A program made the translations under genes and the position numbers. Under the pieces are notes generated by a model. It saw nothing but the letters and a program-made list of their open reading frames with translations. It was not told the DNA's origin and did not search any database. A stretch of 64,000 bases of DNA. It comes from Antedon mediterranea (lineage: Eukaryota > Echinodermata > Crinoidea > Comatulida > Antedonidae). The number at the start of each line of letters is the position of its first letter. Position 1 is the stretch's first letter. Positions 9,408-19,651 of the stretch are shown in pieces. Location of the stretch: positions 25,786,501 through 25,850,500 of the forward strand of contig NC_092672.1 of assembly GCF_964355755.1 (NCBI RefSeq). The letters run 5' to 3'.

Positions 9408-12400
9408 ATGGAGTTTCACGAAAGGGCATTGAGTTCCCTTTGCTACTGTTGCGGAAAAAAATTTAAAATAAAAGATGTAAAGTACACTTATGAATATAAT
9501 TTGGATCCAAATCTTAAGTGGCTATGTGGAAGCTGTCACGTTAGCGCACTTGGTGGACACAACATAACACCATTTAATTTCAAAGACCATGGAGACAAAT
9601 GCTTAGCGTGCTACTTATTCAGTCAACAATCAAGACCTGGTCGAAGGCTGAAGAAATGCAAGTTTCCCGAAAACAGAAGCAATACTACTGGCAGTTTTAT
9701 TCCCACTCATGAGCACTTGCTACTAAATCCTCAATTTAAAATTTTTGAAAATTACGATAATCAAGTGTATGAATGTCAGATATGCAATAATTTGTTGTCA
9801 ATTGACAGCCAGCAGACGCCTTGTCAACATTTTTTTTGTACATTTTGCATAAACAAATTGTTTAAGGCAGTAGGACGAGAATCAATTGATTGTTTTAACT
9901 GCAGCCAAATTGTCAGTAACAAAGATCTCAAACCAGTTCCACTTATTGTAGAACAATCGCTTAAACGAGTCCTTTTGCAATGCAAACAATGTAAAATTCA
10001 ATTAGTTTGGTCAGAAACCCCCAATCATGTTTGCAAAACGTTTAAAGAACAGGCATTCACCAAAATTTTAAGTGCAGTTGAAGAAATTACATGTACTGCC
10101 CAAACAAATGAGGTTTGGCCAAAAGAATTGAAAAGCATGGCACACAACATAGTACGGAAAGACCTTATGAATAATAAGAAAGTGTCACTTATGACTCGAG
10201 GACGGGTGAGTTTTTTAACCCATTACAATTAATTTAAATTTATCATAATGTAGGCCTACACTCTTGATTCACTCATTATACATTATTATTTGATAAATCA
10301 TACAAATATTTTATTTGATCAAATTCAGCCAATCAACATTGTTAAACAATCAGAGTGCACAACAACTGTTAGTGTTACCAGTACTGAAGAGAAAATGGAC
10401 CCCCAAAGATGTTTGGCAATCATGAATGCCTGCCGCATAAATTGGAGCCAGCAACGAGCACTGCGGAGGTAATTTATTTTATTATTGCTTTTCGTGTCGG
10501 GTATGTGGACCTCCGTTGGGCCACACAGCCACTGTTTACTATTATTCAGTCAACAGTTTACTTTTTTTTTAATTGAATTTAGAATACTATAGAAAACTAT
10601 AAAAACTATAATTAATCAGTACTGTATATACATTTTTTTTTTAATATAGATTTTGCCCAGGAGTTTTGGCTTCTGAAAGGCAAATGCGCATTTGCCAAGA
10701 ACAGATTATCGGTGATCACATAGTAGATTCTATGGAATACATGTTTGTCAAACGAGATGGAGCCACATCTATAGGAGGTCTTGTTTTGGAGGAGGTTGCA
10801 GTAGTCCGACTAACCAAAATCAAAGAACTAATCTATGACTACCTAAACAAATATGATATGTATGTAACATTTTTTGTTGTTATTTTTAAACAAACCTATT
10901 TCATACATCAGTACTGTATTATTGGCACAAATTATATATACTATAATAGATCGCATGTGGTATAAATATAAGAATAAAATAATTACAAATCTAGTCAGGG
11001 AAGACTTAAATTATATTTAATTTTGTAACAAGCAATTTTAAATTTTGTAGGTCTGATGAATTGAACTTCTTCAAAGATGGAGACATATTTCTCAAGTTTG
11101 GAGGAGACAAGGGTGGTGATACCACTAAATTTGAAGTTCAAATTTGCAGTTTACCTAAACCCAATGCGCTGCACAATATTATTGTCATTTTGGCATTCCA
11201 AGCACCAGATTTTATAGTTAATGTCGAAAAAGGCTTGAAACTGGTTCTTGATGAAGTCATGGATTTAGATGGAAACCAGTGGACCTCACCAAAGACCAAA
11301 AAGTAATATTAAATACAGTAGTATAATATTGGAATGAGTAACACTGACTTAAGTATATAGCAGAGCTACATAATTATAATATGCAACTTAATTTGAAAAT
11401 GTTACATAATTTGTATATCTTTAATTATGATTAATGTAATTAATTAGAATTCATGGTAATTGAATGAAAATAACTTCTCATTTTACAGAACTCACAATAT
11501 CCGCCTATTCTTTTTTGGGGATTATGATTTTTTGTCAAAGGTATATGGACTTGTTGGCCCAAATGGTAAGTACAATTTCCAGTTTCAATACAATTTTTTT
11601 TTTATATTTTGGCTATTAGCTCTCATTGTTTGGCATTTGTTACACAAAACTGAAGTACTATATATATTATGTAGATTTAAAAATTGATTTTTTTAAAGGA
11701 AAGTACAGTTGCATCTATTGTTTTTGTAATCAAGATGACATTAGAACCAACAATGTTCCTCAAGCCTGTAGATGTCTCAAGACCTACAATCGTGACTACA
11801 AGTCTTTTGTAGACCATGGGAGTGACAAAAAAAAAAGCAAAACAATATCGCACAGCGTTGTTAGGCCATACCTGGTACACATCGAATTAAACAGGGTAGG
11901 TAAATAATCATAACAGCACAGGTCCCCAGTGTTTATGTTAGGTTAAATTCAAAATTAATTAAAATCTCAATTTAGAAAGTTTAATACACACTCCAAACAA
12001 TGAAATGTGTGTTTGTACTTCCATATTAAATAACAATGTTAGTATAAAATAACTGTCAAAACAAACAATTGTTACAGTAATTTATAAATATACCTCTTTA
12101 TTAAATATTTCCTCAACTATTTTTCCAGGTGTCAATACCAGCATTACACATTTCTCTTGGGTTGTTTAAGAAACTCTATGATATGCTGGAAAAAGACGTG
12201 CACAATCTTGATGTTATAATTTTTAACATGCGACAGGATGGTGACATCTTGACTGGTAACTTCAAATGTTGTTTTAACTTTACATTGACATTAAATAAAC
12301 TCAATTGGTGAAGTTGCTTTTAAAATATACATTGTCCCTTTCAGCATAGAATTCAGTAAATTTCGAAATTGTTTATCCTGTTTTTATGCATAATAAACAA

Positions 12401-13846
12401 ACCTTTGGCTGAAACTTATTTTTCTATGAATTATCCATATTATCATTAACATTTTTTAAATATACTCATTTTGATGCTCATTTTTGATGCAGATTGAAAT
12501 TTATTTGATTGACCAATATTGTTTAATCTCAGGTGATCATCTAGCAGACTTTGAGAAAAGCATATCAGAAGCTGCAGCGCATCGAAATGCTACAATGATT
12601 AAAATCCAGTCTTTAGAAGAGAATCTTGAGGATTTAAGAAACGAGCTCTCAGTGTCACTTGTGACAAAACAGCATAACAAGATTGCAGAGATTGCAGAGA
12701 CTGGCCACAGAATAAATCTGAAAGAACAAGAGGTCAAAGACTTGGTCAGTACTACAGTATACACCTTTAAAATTTAAAATTATGTCTAAAATATACAATA
12801 CTATAAAAATTAATGCTATATTTCTTTTATATTTTATATAGCGAAGCACTATGAACCAAGAGATAAAATTTGGAACTGGACCTCTATGTACAAAAATGGA
12901 CGAGGTGTTGAGGAAGAATAAAATTCCTCGACAGCAGTACCACGGAAAGAGTTTTGTGGGAAACCATGTATACAGAGCATGCAAAGTGAGTAACTAAAAT
13001 TTCTAAAATGTGAAGTTCGTTAATTTTTACACAGCAAAATAAGTAATAAAATTAAGAATTATTTGCGATTGACTCTCGCCATACTGTAAACGTTTTATTT
13101 TAAACTATATATTTTATTTTTAGTTCAACATCATAGAAAAGCTCATGGATGGTGTCTCAATGACTTTAAAGCAACAGATACATCACTGTCCTACAAACTG
13201 TAAGCAACTGCTAGAAACAAAATTGCACAAGATACAGGAATCATTTACACCTGTATTCAAAACCTTTACTAATGTCCATGAATGCATAAACCATACGAGG
13301 CGCATCACTGATTCAGAAATAGATCAATATGGTAAGCAAAAACTGATGACCAAATTATGTGAATTTTGTCTGGTTTTATTTATTCTTAATGTGTGATTAA
13401 TTTCTTCAAACATCTGTATAATTTAAATTCTCATTTATAAACTTTCTTGTTACATTAAAATTTAATTCATGATTTTTTGTCATTTCAAAAGACAATACAT
13501 CTTTCAAATAAAATATTAAATTTTTTTTCACAAAACAGAAACCTACATACAACTGTTCTCCAAAGAATACAGACGCATCGCTCCAAATGTGATTCAACCA
13601 AAATTGCACATGTTGGAGCACCACACAATACCGTTCATGAGAGAATGGAGAGTAGGAGTTGGACTCTTAGCTGAGCAAGGCGGCGAATTAATCCACTCAG
13701 AATTTAATCGCCGGAAAAGGGCGGTATATGGATTAAAGAGCAACCTTGACCAGCTTATGTCAATCATGAAGTCACATCTGACTTTTATTTCACCCGAGAT
13801 CCAGCATGAGGTGACTAGGCCCAAGTGCAGAAAAGTTGAGGAATAG
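9408..13846 (+). CDS. RAG1-like (N-RAG-TP) transposase, 11 exons, 890 residues
   Basis: Exons, all GT-AG and in phase: 9408-10205, 10329-10468, 10650-10859, 11051-11302, 11489-11565, 11699-11895, 12129-12255, 12533-12744, 12842-12985, 13124-13331, 13539-13846. The sum is 2673 bp. The N-terminus has paired cysteines (C12/C15, C40/C43, C65/C68) like the RAG1 N-terminal region. A C3HC4 RING follows (C123, C126, C139, H141, C144, C147, C162, C165). A second finger comes next (C192, C195, H207, C209), the same order as RAG1's zinc-dimerisation region. The C-terminal part has candidate catalytic residues D402 (FGGDKGG), D478 or D480 (FFGDYDF) and E838 (EQGGELIH). CxxC 497/500 just after the second D, and H812-x4-H817 about 20 residues before the E, match the zinc ligands of the RAG1 core. 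By inference it cuts and joins the CACAG ends in the nucleus, and the RING may be a ubiquitin ligase. Exon choice rests on splice consensus and motif continuity, with no transcript. The core homology needs a profile search. Confidence 0.85.
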
Positions 13847-13866
13847 TTTGCTATTTCTCACTCACT

Positions 13867-14413
13867 TAATTGTTACAGTATTGTACATATTATGAATGGT
13901 AGTGGTTTTTTTGTTATTGCCAGAACAATGATTTTGGAAATATTAACAAATGGTATATGAATTTTAATTTAATTTTTTGGAAGTTATTTTTATTTTAATT
14001 TGGTTTTAAGAAATTGATTGATAACGGAAATTGATGTTATTTACTGATTCAGATTTTGATTGCATATCAAAATAAGAATAAATAAATATACAATACAAAT
14101 ATGAAAGAAATATACATTTGTTGTAATTAATTGTTACAGTATTGTATATTATGTACAGTATACTGTATGAATGGTAGTGTTTTTTTTTTATTGCTAGAAC
14201 AATGGTTTTGGAAATACATTAACAAATGGTATATGAATTGTAATTGAATTTTTTGAATGTTATTTTATATTAATGTGGTTTTAATATATTAATTGATTGA
14301 TAACGGAAATTGATGTAATTTACTGATTCAGATTTTGATTGCATATCAAAATACTGTATTAATAATAAATATACAATACAAATATGAAAGAAATATACAT
14401 TTGTTATAATTAA
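13867..14413 (+). repeat. Tandem duplication of about 260-287 bp in the transposon's 3' region
   Basis: The segment 13867-14126 recurs at 14127-14413 with scattered substitutions and small indels. Both copies start at TTAATTGTTACAGTATTGTA and end near ATATACATTTGTT. It lies just after the transposase stop, so probably in the 3' untranslated region. Confidence 0.9.
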
Positions 14414-15178
14414 ATATCTAATGTCACAGTACTCTATAGCTTCTTTCTATTAATATATTACACCCCCGAGAACAATTATCTTTGACTAAGAAGGTTTAGG
14501 TAGGCTGCTAGGCCTTTAACCTGCTGATGATGTACAGTAGCCTATATTTTATATATAGTATAGGCATGTAGCCTGACCTACTGTAGTGTAACTCCCCTCC
14601 CAATATGATTTTTTAAATATCTTAGGCCTAGCTAGGTCCTAGGCTAGGCCTCATTATTCATTAGGACCAGGCTAGCCTACTAGAAACAGCTGTAAACTGT
14701 CACTCAGGCCCCAGAATAGACATGTTTACCTGTTAAAAATACACAGCCATTAGTCTTACACAGCTGGTTTTAACCACGCAAGGGGCCTGGGCCTAGCTAG
14801 CATAGGAAAAAATCCAGCCAGGCAATATGGATACGAACCTTGTTAAAACATTCAAGGATAACTAAAGTATCCAACTAAATCAAAGAATTCAACAGAAAAA
14901 ATTATTTTTAAACTGATATGGAAAAAAACATTTATACCTACTTTTTAAATGTATCACTTGAGAAAAAAACTGGCGTTGGGTATACAATGTTGGTTAACTT
15001 TCAGTTAGATTCCCTCTGAAAATCCACGTGATAAAACGACATCAACATCTTTTTCACCTTCATCCAGGGTTGTTCTAATGAATATTCATTATTTTTCTGG
15101 CTTTCGCGGTTTTTATTTGTTTTTATTGGCTATTAAAATACAGTCGTTTTATGCTTGATCGCTTCCGGGTACCTCGTG
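14414..15178. other. Right non-coding arm of the RAG1-like transposon
   Basis: No coding signal. The part 14490-14810 is dense in CCTAG/AGGCCT-type palindromes, a composition also seen near 44700 and 56400. No kelch-repeat (RAG2-like) frame exists on either strand. Confidence 0.6.
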
Positions 15179-15245
15179 TGGTTTGTATACAATATGTTTT
15201 CGGAATCGCTACTCCATAAAACGATATGAACGTTGGGGGCGCTAC
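15179..15245 (-). promoter_or_regulatory. Right subterminal motifs
   Basis: The minus-strand motifs TTGTATACAAACCA (15192-15179) and GTAGCGCCCCCA (15245-15234) lie 83 and 30 bp from the right end. They mirror motifs at 96 and 38 bp from the left end. Confidence 0.5.
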
Positions 15246-15261
15246 ACTTAATTTGTATTTC

Positions 15262-15274
15262 TGGAACAGCTGTG
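15262..15274 (-). repeat. Right terminal inverted repeat of the RAG1-like transposon
   Basis: Reverse complement CACAGCTGTTCCA, followed directly by the GATG duplication at 15275-15278. Confidence 0.85.
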
Positions 15275-15278
15275 GATG

Positions 15279-15366
15279 GAGTTTAGCAGTTCAAGAAATG
15301 AATCTGGAAATTCATCATATCAGAGGAAAAGACAATGTTGTAGCTGACGCTTTGTTAAGAGTTTAG
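15279..15366 (+). CDS. C-terminal end of Gmr1-like RNase H, displaced by the transposon
   Basis: In frame with 8488 once the transposon and one GATG are removed. It encodes the end of RNase H, with the conserved IRGKDNVVADAL motif and a TAG stop at 15364-15366. This junction is the main proof of the transposon's exact ends. Confidence 0.85.
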
Positions 15367-15629
15367 ATAAAACATGCATGAAATGATTTTAAAAGTTTTG
15401 TTGATTTTAAAAGTGTTTATTTAATTATAATATGTTAGTTGTGATAGAGTGATGCATTAATGGCATACACGGATTTAAAGTAATTAGAACTTGTGAAATT
15501 TTAAAGAAACAGTTGAAGTAAATTCATATCAACGACCTGTTAAAATAACTACTGTATAAGAAAAGACTTAAGATGTTATAGTAAACAGTTATAAGTTTAA
15601 TCATATCAAACTTTCTTTAAGTGGGGGTG
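15367..15629. other. Gmr1-like 3' untranslated region with polypurine tract
   Basis: AT-rich and non-coding. It ends in a G-rich run (15621-15628, GTGGGGGTG-like) immediately before the 3' LTR, as expected for a plus-strand primer site. Confidence 0.65.
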
Positions 15630-15762
15630 TGTGATGAGTTTGTCACACGGAAGTGAGCCCTCTAGAGTAAAAGAGGTGAGATGAATAAAGATGGACGACA
15701 ACTACAACGTGTTTTGTTATGTTCTTATTGTTGGTTTCAGCCTAACGAGCGAGCCCGTAACA
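15630..15762 (+). repeat. 3' LTR of the Gmr1-like element
   Basis: 133 bp, TGTGATG to CGTAACA, uninterrupted. It is followed by CATG (15763-15766), the copy of the target site at 2769-2772. It serves as the reference for reconstructing the split 5' LTR. Confidence 0.92.
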
Positions 15763-15766
15763 CATG

Positions 15767-15789
15767 TTACTTGGTAGTTGTGGGTGGAA
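15767..15789 (+). pseudogene. Ly6/uPAR-like exon 2, 3' part
   Basis: The remaining 23 bp of the disrupted exon, ending at a GTGAGT donor (15790). It encodes the same YLVVVGG-type end as the intact paralogue's YLIVVDG. Intron 2 would then run from 15790 to 50012, about 34 kb. Confidence 0.8.
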
Positions 15790-15979
15790 GTGAGTACTAC
15801 AGCTTTATAAATATATAAAATAAATAGGAATTGTGAAGCTCTAACATGTTTTTTGTTGTTGTAAATATAGCTTTTTCAATTAAAGTTAAATGTTTATGTT
15901 TGTAAAACAAAGTGGGAAACACATTTTAACATAGAGACCGATTGGTCACTGAAGTGGAAAATAAAAAGGTAGTTAAGAT

Positions 15980-16609
15980 TTTCACGGACACAAATCAAAC
16001 AGCTTAGAAATGCTCCGTTAAGTATAACCGTTTTATTCAATGATTGAATATGTGTGTTGGTACGTATGGTAACTGAAAATAACAGAAAGTATAATTCCTT
16101 CAAATTGATATTCAAATACAGTAGTACATATAAAATACTTTAAACCTTGCTATCATATAAATATGATTATATATGCTATATTATTGTTAATTAAATTGTT
16201 ACATAGTTTGTTCATCAAAAAGGTACATCCAGTCGCCTTTTCAACACTATCCCTGTTGCCATAGCAACTAAGGAGAAACCATCGCGCAGACCTAGGCTAT
16301 ACAGCATCTCGCGCACATGTGTACATACTGTGTGATAACTAGTTCACCCTTCGAACTATACGCAATCAAAACTATTATATAGATTCTCAAAATGCAATAA
16401 CATTAATATCCATAGTATCCTAAATATATCTAAAACAAGCTGATTCAACAATTAAAGTGATTTATCCATTTTAAACTAATATTTCTTACCTACAAAGGTA
16501 CGACTGAAGTTTATGACTGATTTATCTAACTACAGGCAAAACAGTGCCGCGAAAAGTTAAAATATGAAACGCCTCAAATATTGTATGGAAGGCAACTGCG
16601 GCCAGCATA
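15980..16609 (-). repeat. BEL 3' LTR (630 bp)
   Basis: Matches 22156-23227 after removal of the 442-bp insertion there. On the minus strand it begins TATGCTGGCCGC and ends GTCCGTGAAA. Confidence 0.88.
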
Positions 16610-16713
16610 CTCCCCCCGTGATGACACTTCATCACCACTAACACTCTCTAACATATTATAACTATTCAAAATAACATTAACAATTCAATGGTCATAACAT
16701 ATTTATGCGTTAA

Positions 16714-17184
16714 CTAAACAGATTCGACCAGTAATACCAGTTCATGTATAGGTCTTTGATACTCAGAGTTAGTTGAAGGTAGCCGTAGGTTGACTTTTCG
16801 AACATAGCCGTCATCGCTGGTAAACGTTTGGGTTATTATACCAAGATGCCATTGATTTCTTTTAACATTCTTCTCCCTCAATAATACAATATCTCCTACA
16901 CAAAAGTTTCGCTGCTCTTTCTTCCAAAGCCGTCTTTGTTGGGTTTGTAAGTAATGTATCCTCCACTGTTTCCAAAATTGGTTTGCTAATACCTGCACCA
17001 TTTTCCATTGTGCTTGGAACATGTTGGATACATTGTCATCCACTGCAATTTCTTCAATACAACCATGTTTCTGAGTTAACAATAATGCTGGGCTCAAGTA
17101 AGACACTTCGTCAGGATCTGTAGTTAATGGTACTAAAGGTCGTGAATTGATAATTGCCATTGCCTCTGCCATAAAGGTAACCAA
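16714..17184 (-). pseudogene. BEL pol C-terminal domain
   Basis: 156 codons typical of the region after the BEL/Pao integrase. It has an INSRPLVPL-type start, then YLSPALLLT, and later a WHLGIITQTF block that ends pol. It is separated from the integrase frame by a frameshift near 17200. In an intact element it would be part of the polyprotein. Confidence 0.8.
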
Positions 17185-17215
17185 TACTTCATGGGAAAGA
17201 GATTTTCCTTTGTAG

Positions 17216-18766
17216 TTATAAAGTATACCATCGAGTACCTTTTCTCCTCTCCCATACGCCTCCCATATGGGACGAATGGGGTGGATTTAACTTCCACTCT
17301 GCTTCGTTTTTTAGCAAATATGTTTGGATTTTGTCATCCCCAATCGCACCAATGAAATTGGAACCTTGGTCTGATCTGAAAAGCTTGACTTTTCCTCTGA
17401 TTGCTATCAACCTCCTCATTGCATTTATGAAAGAAGATGAACTCATTGTCTCAACAACTTCAATGTGAACGGCTCTCGACGTTAAACATGTAAACATTAC
17501 CGCCCATCTTTTGTTTTGGGCAACACCTCCTCTCGTTTTCCTGGCTACCACTTCCCATGGCCCAAAGCAATCCACTCCAACATTAGTGAATGGAGGAGTA
17601 CATATAATCCGGTCTTCTGGTAGATCAGCTAAGCGTTGCAAACTTAACTTTCCCCTTAGTTTTCTACAAACAACACAATGGTGGATGACAAAAGATACAA
17701 CTGCTTTCAGACCTGTAACCCAGTAGCCAGCCTCTCTCACAGCCCCCTCTGTGAACTGTCTTCCCTGATGGTGAATACTGTTGTGAAACCTTCGTACAAG
17801 TAGTTTTGCAATGTATGATTTGCCTGGTATGATAACTGGATGCTTTACAACAATAGGAAGATTAGCTTTTCGAAGACGTCCGCCAACACACAACAACTCA
17901 TCTTTATTTAATGTCGGGGCTAATGAGAGAATCTTTGAATCGTTAGGTAGTTGTTCATTTCTATCAAAACATCTCAATTCTTGCTGATAGAACAAATCTT
18001 GAAGTTGTCTGATTACAATAAATTCGGCCTTTTGTTTGATTTCCCAATTATAGAAGTGACAATGATGCCAGCCTACTTTACATTTAGTTTCATTATTCTT
18101 TTTGAATGACTGGGCCACATGAATTAGAAATGCAACAGCCTTAATGAAACGTTCCCAACATGAGAACTTCTTGGCCTTTTCTGGAAGTTGGTTGCTTGGT
18201 AATTCGTTCTTGCGAACCACCACTTGGCTTTCTTGTCTGATTTCCTTATCTTCATCAGGCTCTACTAAGGAAAACTCGTCATCTGTCTTTATGTCAAATA
18301 CAGTACAATCCGGACCAGTTAACCACGGACAACTCTTCATGGTACGGGCAGACACTTGGCGAGTACCATAATCCGCTGGATTCTTGCTTGTCTGGATATA
18401 TCTCCACTGTCGAGGGTCTGGAAACTGCAATATTTTTGTGGTGGGCCTTCCTGTTGGTAGAACTTGTGTGCGTAGACAGTTCGTGCTTTGTCTGTGTAAG
18501 CCACTAAGGCATGCTTTGCCAATCACAACCCAACCTAGGTCTAGTCGTTGCCCCCAAGGGGCGTTGTTAGGTCCGTTTATTACGTCTCTCACTTTGTGTG
18601 CTTGGGGTACATCCCTTCCTAGTAAAACTAGAACTTCTGCACTCTGGTCTACAGTTGGTATTTCACTAGAAATTGATTGCAAATGAGGAAATGCTCTAGC
18701 CACTTCTGGAGTGGGAATTTCTGATCTGTTACTTGGAATTTCGTCACATTCCAACAGGTTAGACAC
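17216..18766 (-). pseudogene. BEL protease end, RNase H remnant and integrase
   Basis: 516 open codons. The N-terminal part ends the protease region (LGWVVIGKACL). It passes directly into an RNase H-end motif (QTSKNPADYGTR), showing that RT and most of RNase H are deleted. Integrase follows with an HHCC finger (FHNSIHHQG, then CVVCRKLRG) and catalytic residues in VGVDCFGP, RSDQGSNF and GGVWER. The rest of the body is long and intact, but without RT the element cannot copy itself. Confidence 0.85.
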
Positions 18767-19651
18767 TTCTTGACATCTGTGCTGAGAGACTCTATTGCAA
18801 GATTTTCCATTTTTCTTCCAGTCACTCTTCTTTCTCCATTACATGTTTTAATTCTGTAGTCTAATTTCTCGCCAGATATTTGCAGCAATTTGAATAATTT
18901 GGTATCTACTAACGATTTGTTGCTCTGTTCATCAATAAGCGCAGAAGCCTTCACTTTATTTTCTGGGTTATCCGGCATGTATAGGTTGACTAAACAAATC
19001 TTTGCGCATGACCTGCTCACACCATCCTTGCAAATCTCTGTGCATTTGGTACCGACTATTGGTACGGGTGCCTGTGTTGGTGCTGTGTTTTCAGTACTTT
19101 GTTGAGGCGTCTCTCCAGAGGGTTGCGGTTGTGCAGTGTCTTTCTGTGGCTGTGCAGTGTTTTGTTGCTGTTGTTGTACAGTGTGCATTGATGATACATG
19201 TTTTGGGCTGTTGCACTCACTGCATTTTACTTCTGCTTTGCAATCTCTGGCGAGGTGGTCAGATGATGCGATGCATCGAAAACACAGTCTGTTGTCTTTT
19301 ATTATCTTTTTCTTTTCGAGATAGGGTTTGTTTATAAAGACTCGACATCTCTCAAGAGGATGTGACGCACCAGAATGAAGTGGGCACATTATAGACTCTT
19401 TGCTGTTCTTGTTTTGGTCTTTTACACTGGTCTTTGTAACGCTCACTGTTTGTTGCTTTGGCTTTTCTTTTGTTTTATTTGCATCACATGTGATACCAAA
19501 GATTGGATCATTTGCCTTCCTTGACTCTTTTTGTGTGAATTTCACAAAATCTTGGAATTTGATTGGTTTTTTGTTTTCTTTTAGATTTACAGCTATGTTG
19601 CGCCACTTATCATGCAAATAGAATGGTAATTTGTCCATTAATTTCTTTAAA
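18767..19651 (-). pseudogene. BEL gag, C-terminal part, and protease start
   Basis: Encodes the gag second half, with a cysteine/histidine-rich region (CPLHSGASHPLERC, then CFRC, C and CSEC) typical of BEL/Pao. A glutamine-rich linker follows, then a protease motif of the ALIDEQSNKSL type. A frameshift near 18760 separates it from the following frame. The first codons (LKKLMDK) continue directly from 21184 once the Helitron is removed. Confidence 0.82.

Larger units (their letters stand above)
8489..15274 (+). mobile_element. N-RAG-TP-like DNA transposon encoding a RAG1-related protein
   Basis: The 6786-bp element has inverted termini starting CACAGCTGTT and a 4-bp target duplication GATG. 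Its boundaries are fixed independently by the interrupted RNase H frame of the host retroelement. It contains one gene, in 11 exons at 9408-13846, and no second gene; in particular no RAG2-like kelch frame was seen on either strand. The right third is non-coding and carries a tandem duplication (13867-14413). Subterminal motifs are shared between the two ends. A family combining a RAG1-type N-terminal region with a transposase was named N-RAG-TP in molluscs, and this matches that description. The gene is open throughout and the host LTR element is young, so this copy moved recently and may still be active. Confidence 0.85.
2773..15762 (+). mobile_element. Gmr1-like Ty3/Gypsy LTR retroelement with two nested insertions
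   Basis: The boundaries are defined by 133-bp LTRs that start TGTGATG and end CGTAACA, and by a CATG target duplication (2769-2772 and 15763-15766). Domain order is gag, protease, integrase, reverse transcriptase, RNase H. Integrase before RT is the Ty1/copia-like order known in Ty3/Gypsy elements only from the Gmr1 group of deuterostomes. Two elements are nested inside: a foldback element in the 5' LTR and an N-RAG-TP-like DNA transposon in RNase H. A G-rich tract (15619-15628) just before the 3' LTR is the likely polypurine tract. Without the insertions and the foldback duplication the element is about 5.4 kb. Gag is broken by frameshifts and a stop. The LTRs differ at one position only, so insertion was recent. 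Confidence 0.9.

Noticed and set aside
8489-15274. Possible RAG2-like partner gene in the transposon
   Set aside because: No long frame or kelch-like repeat on either strand at 8489-9407 or 13847-15274. The element encodes one protein.
17511-19621. Several plus-strand ORFs of 60-111 codons
   Set aside because: They are antisense shadows of the BEL gag and integrase frames.
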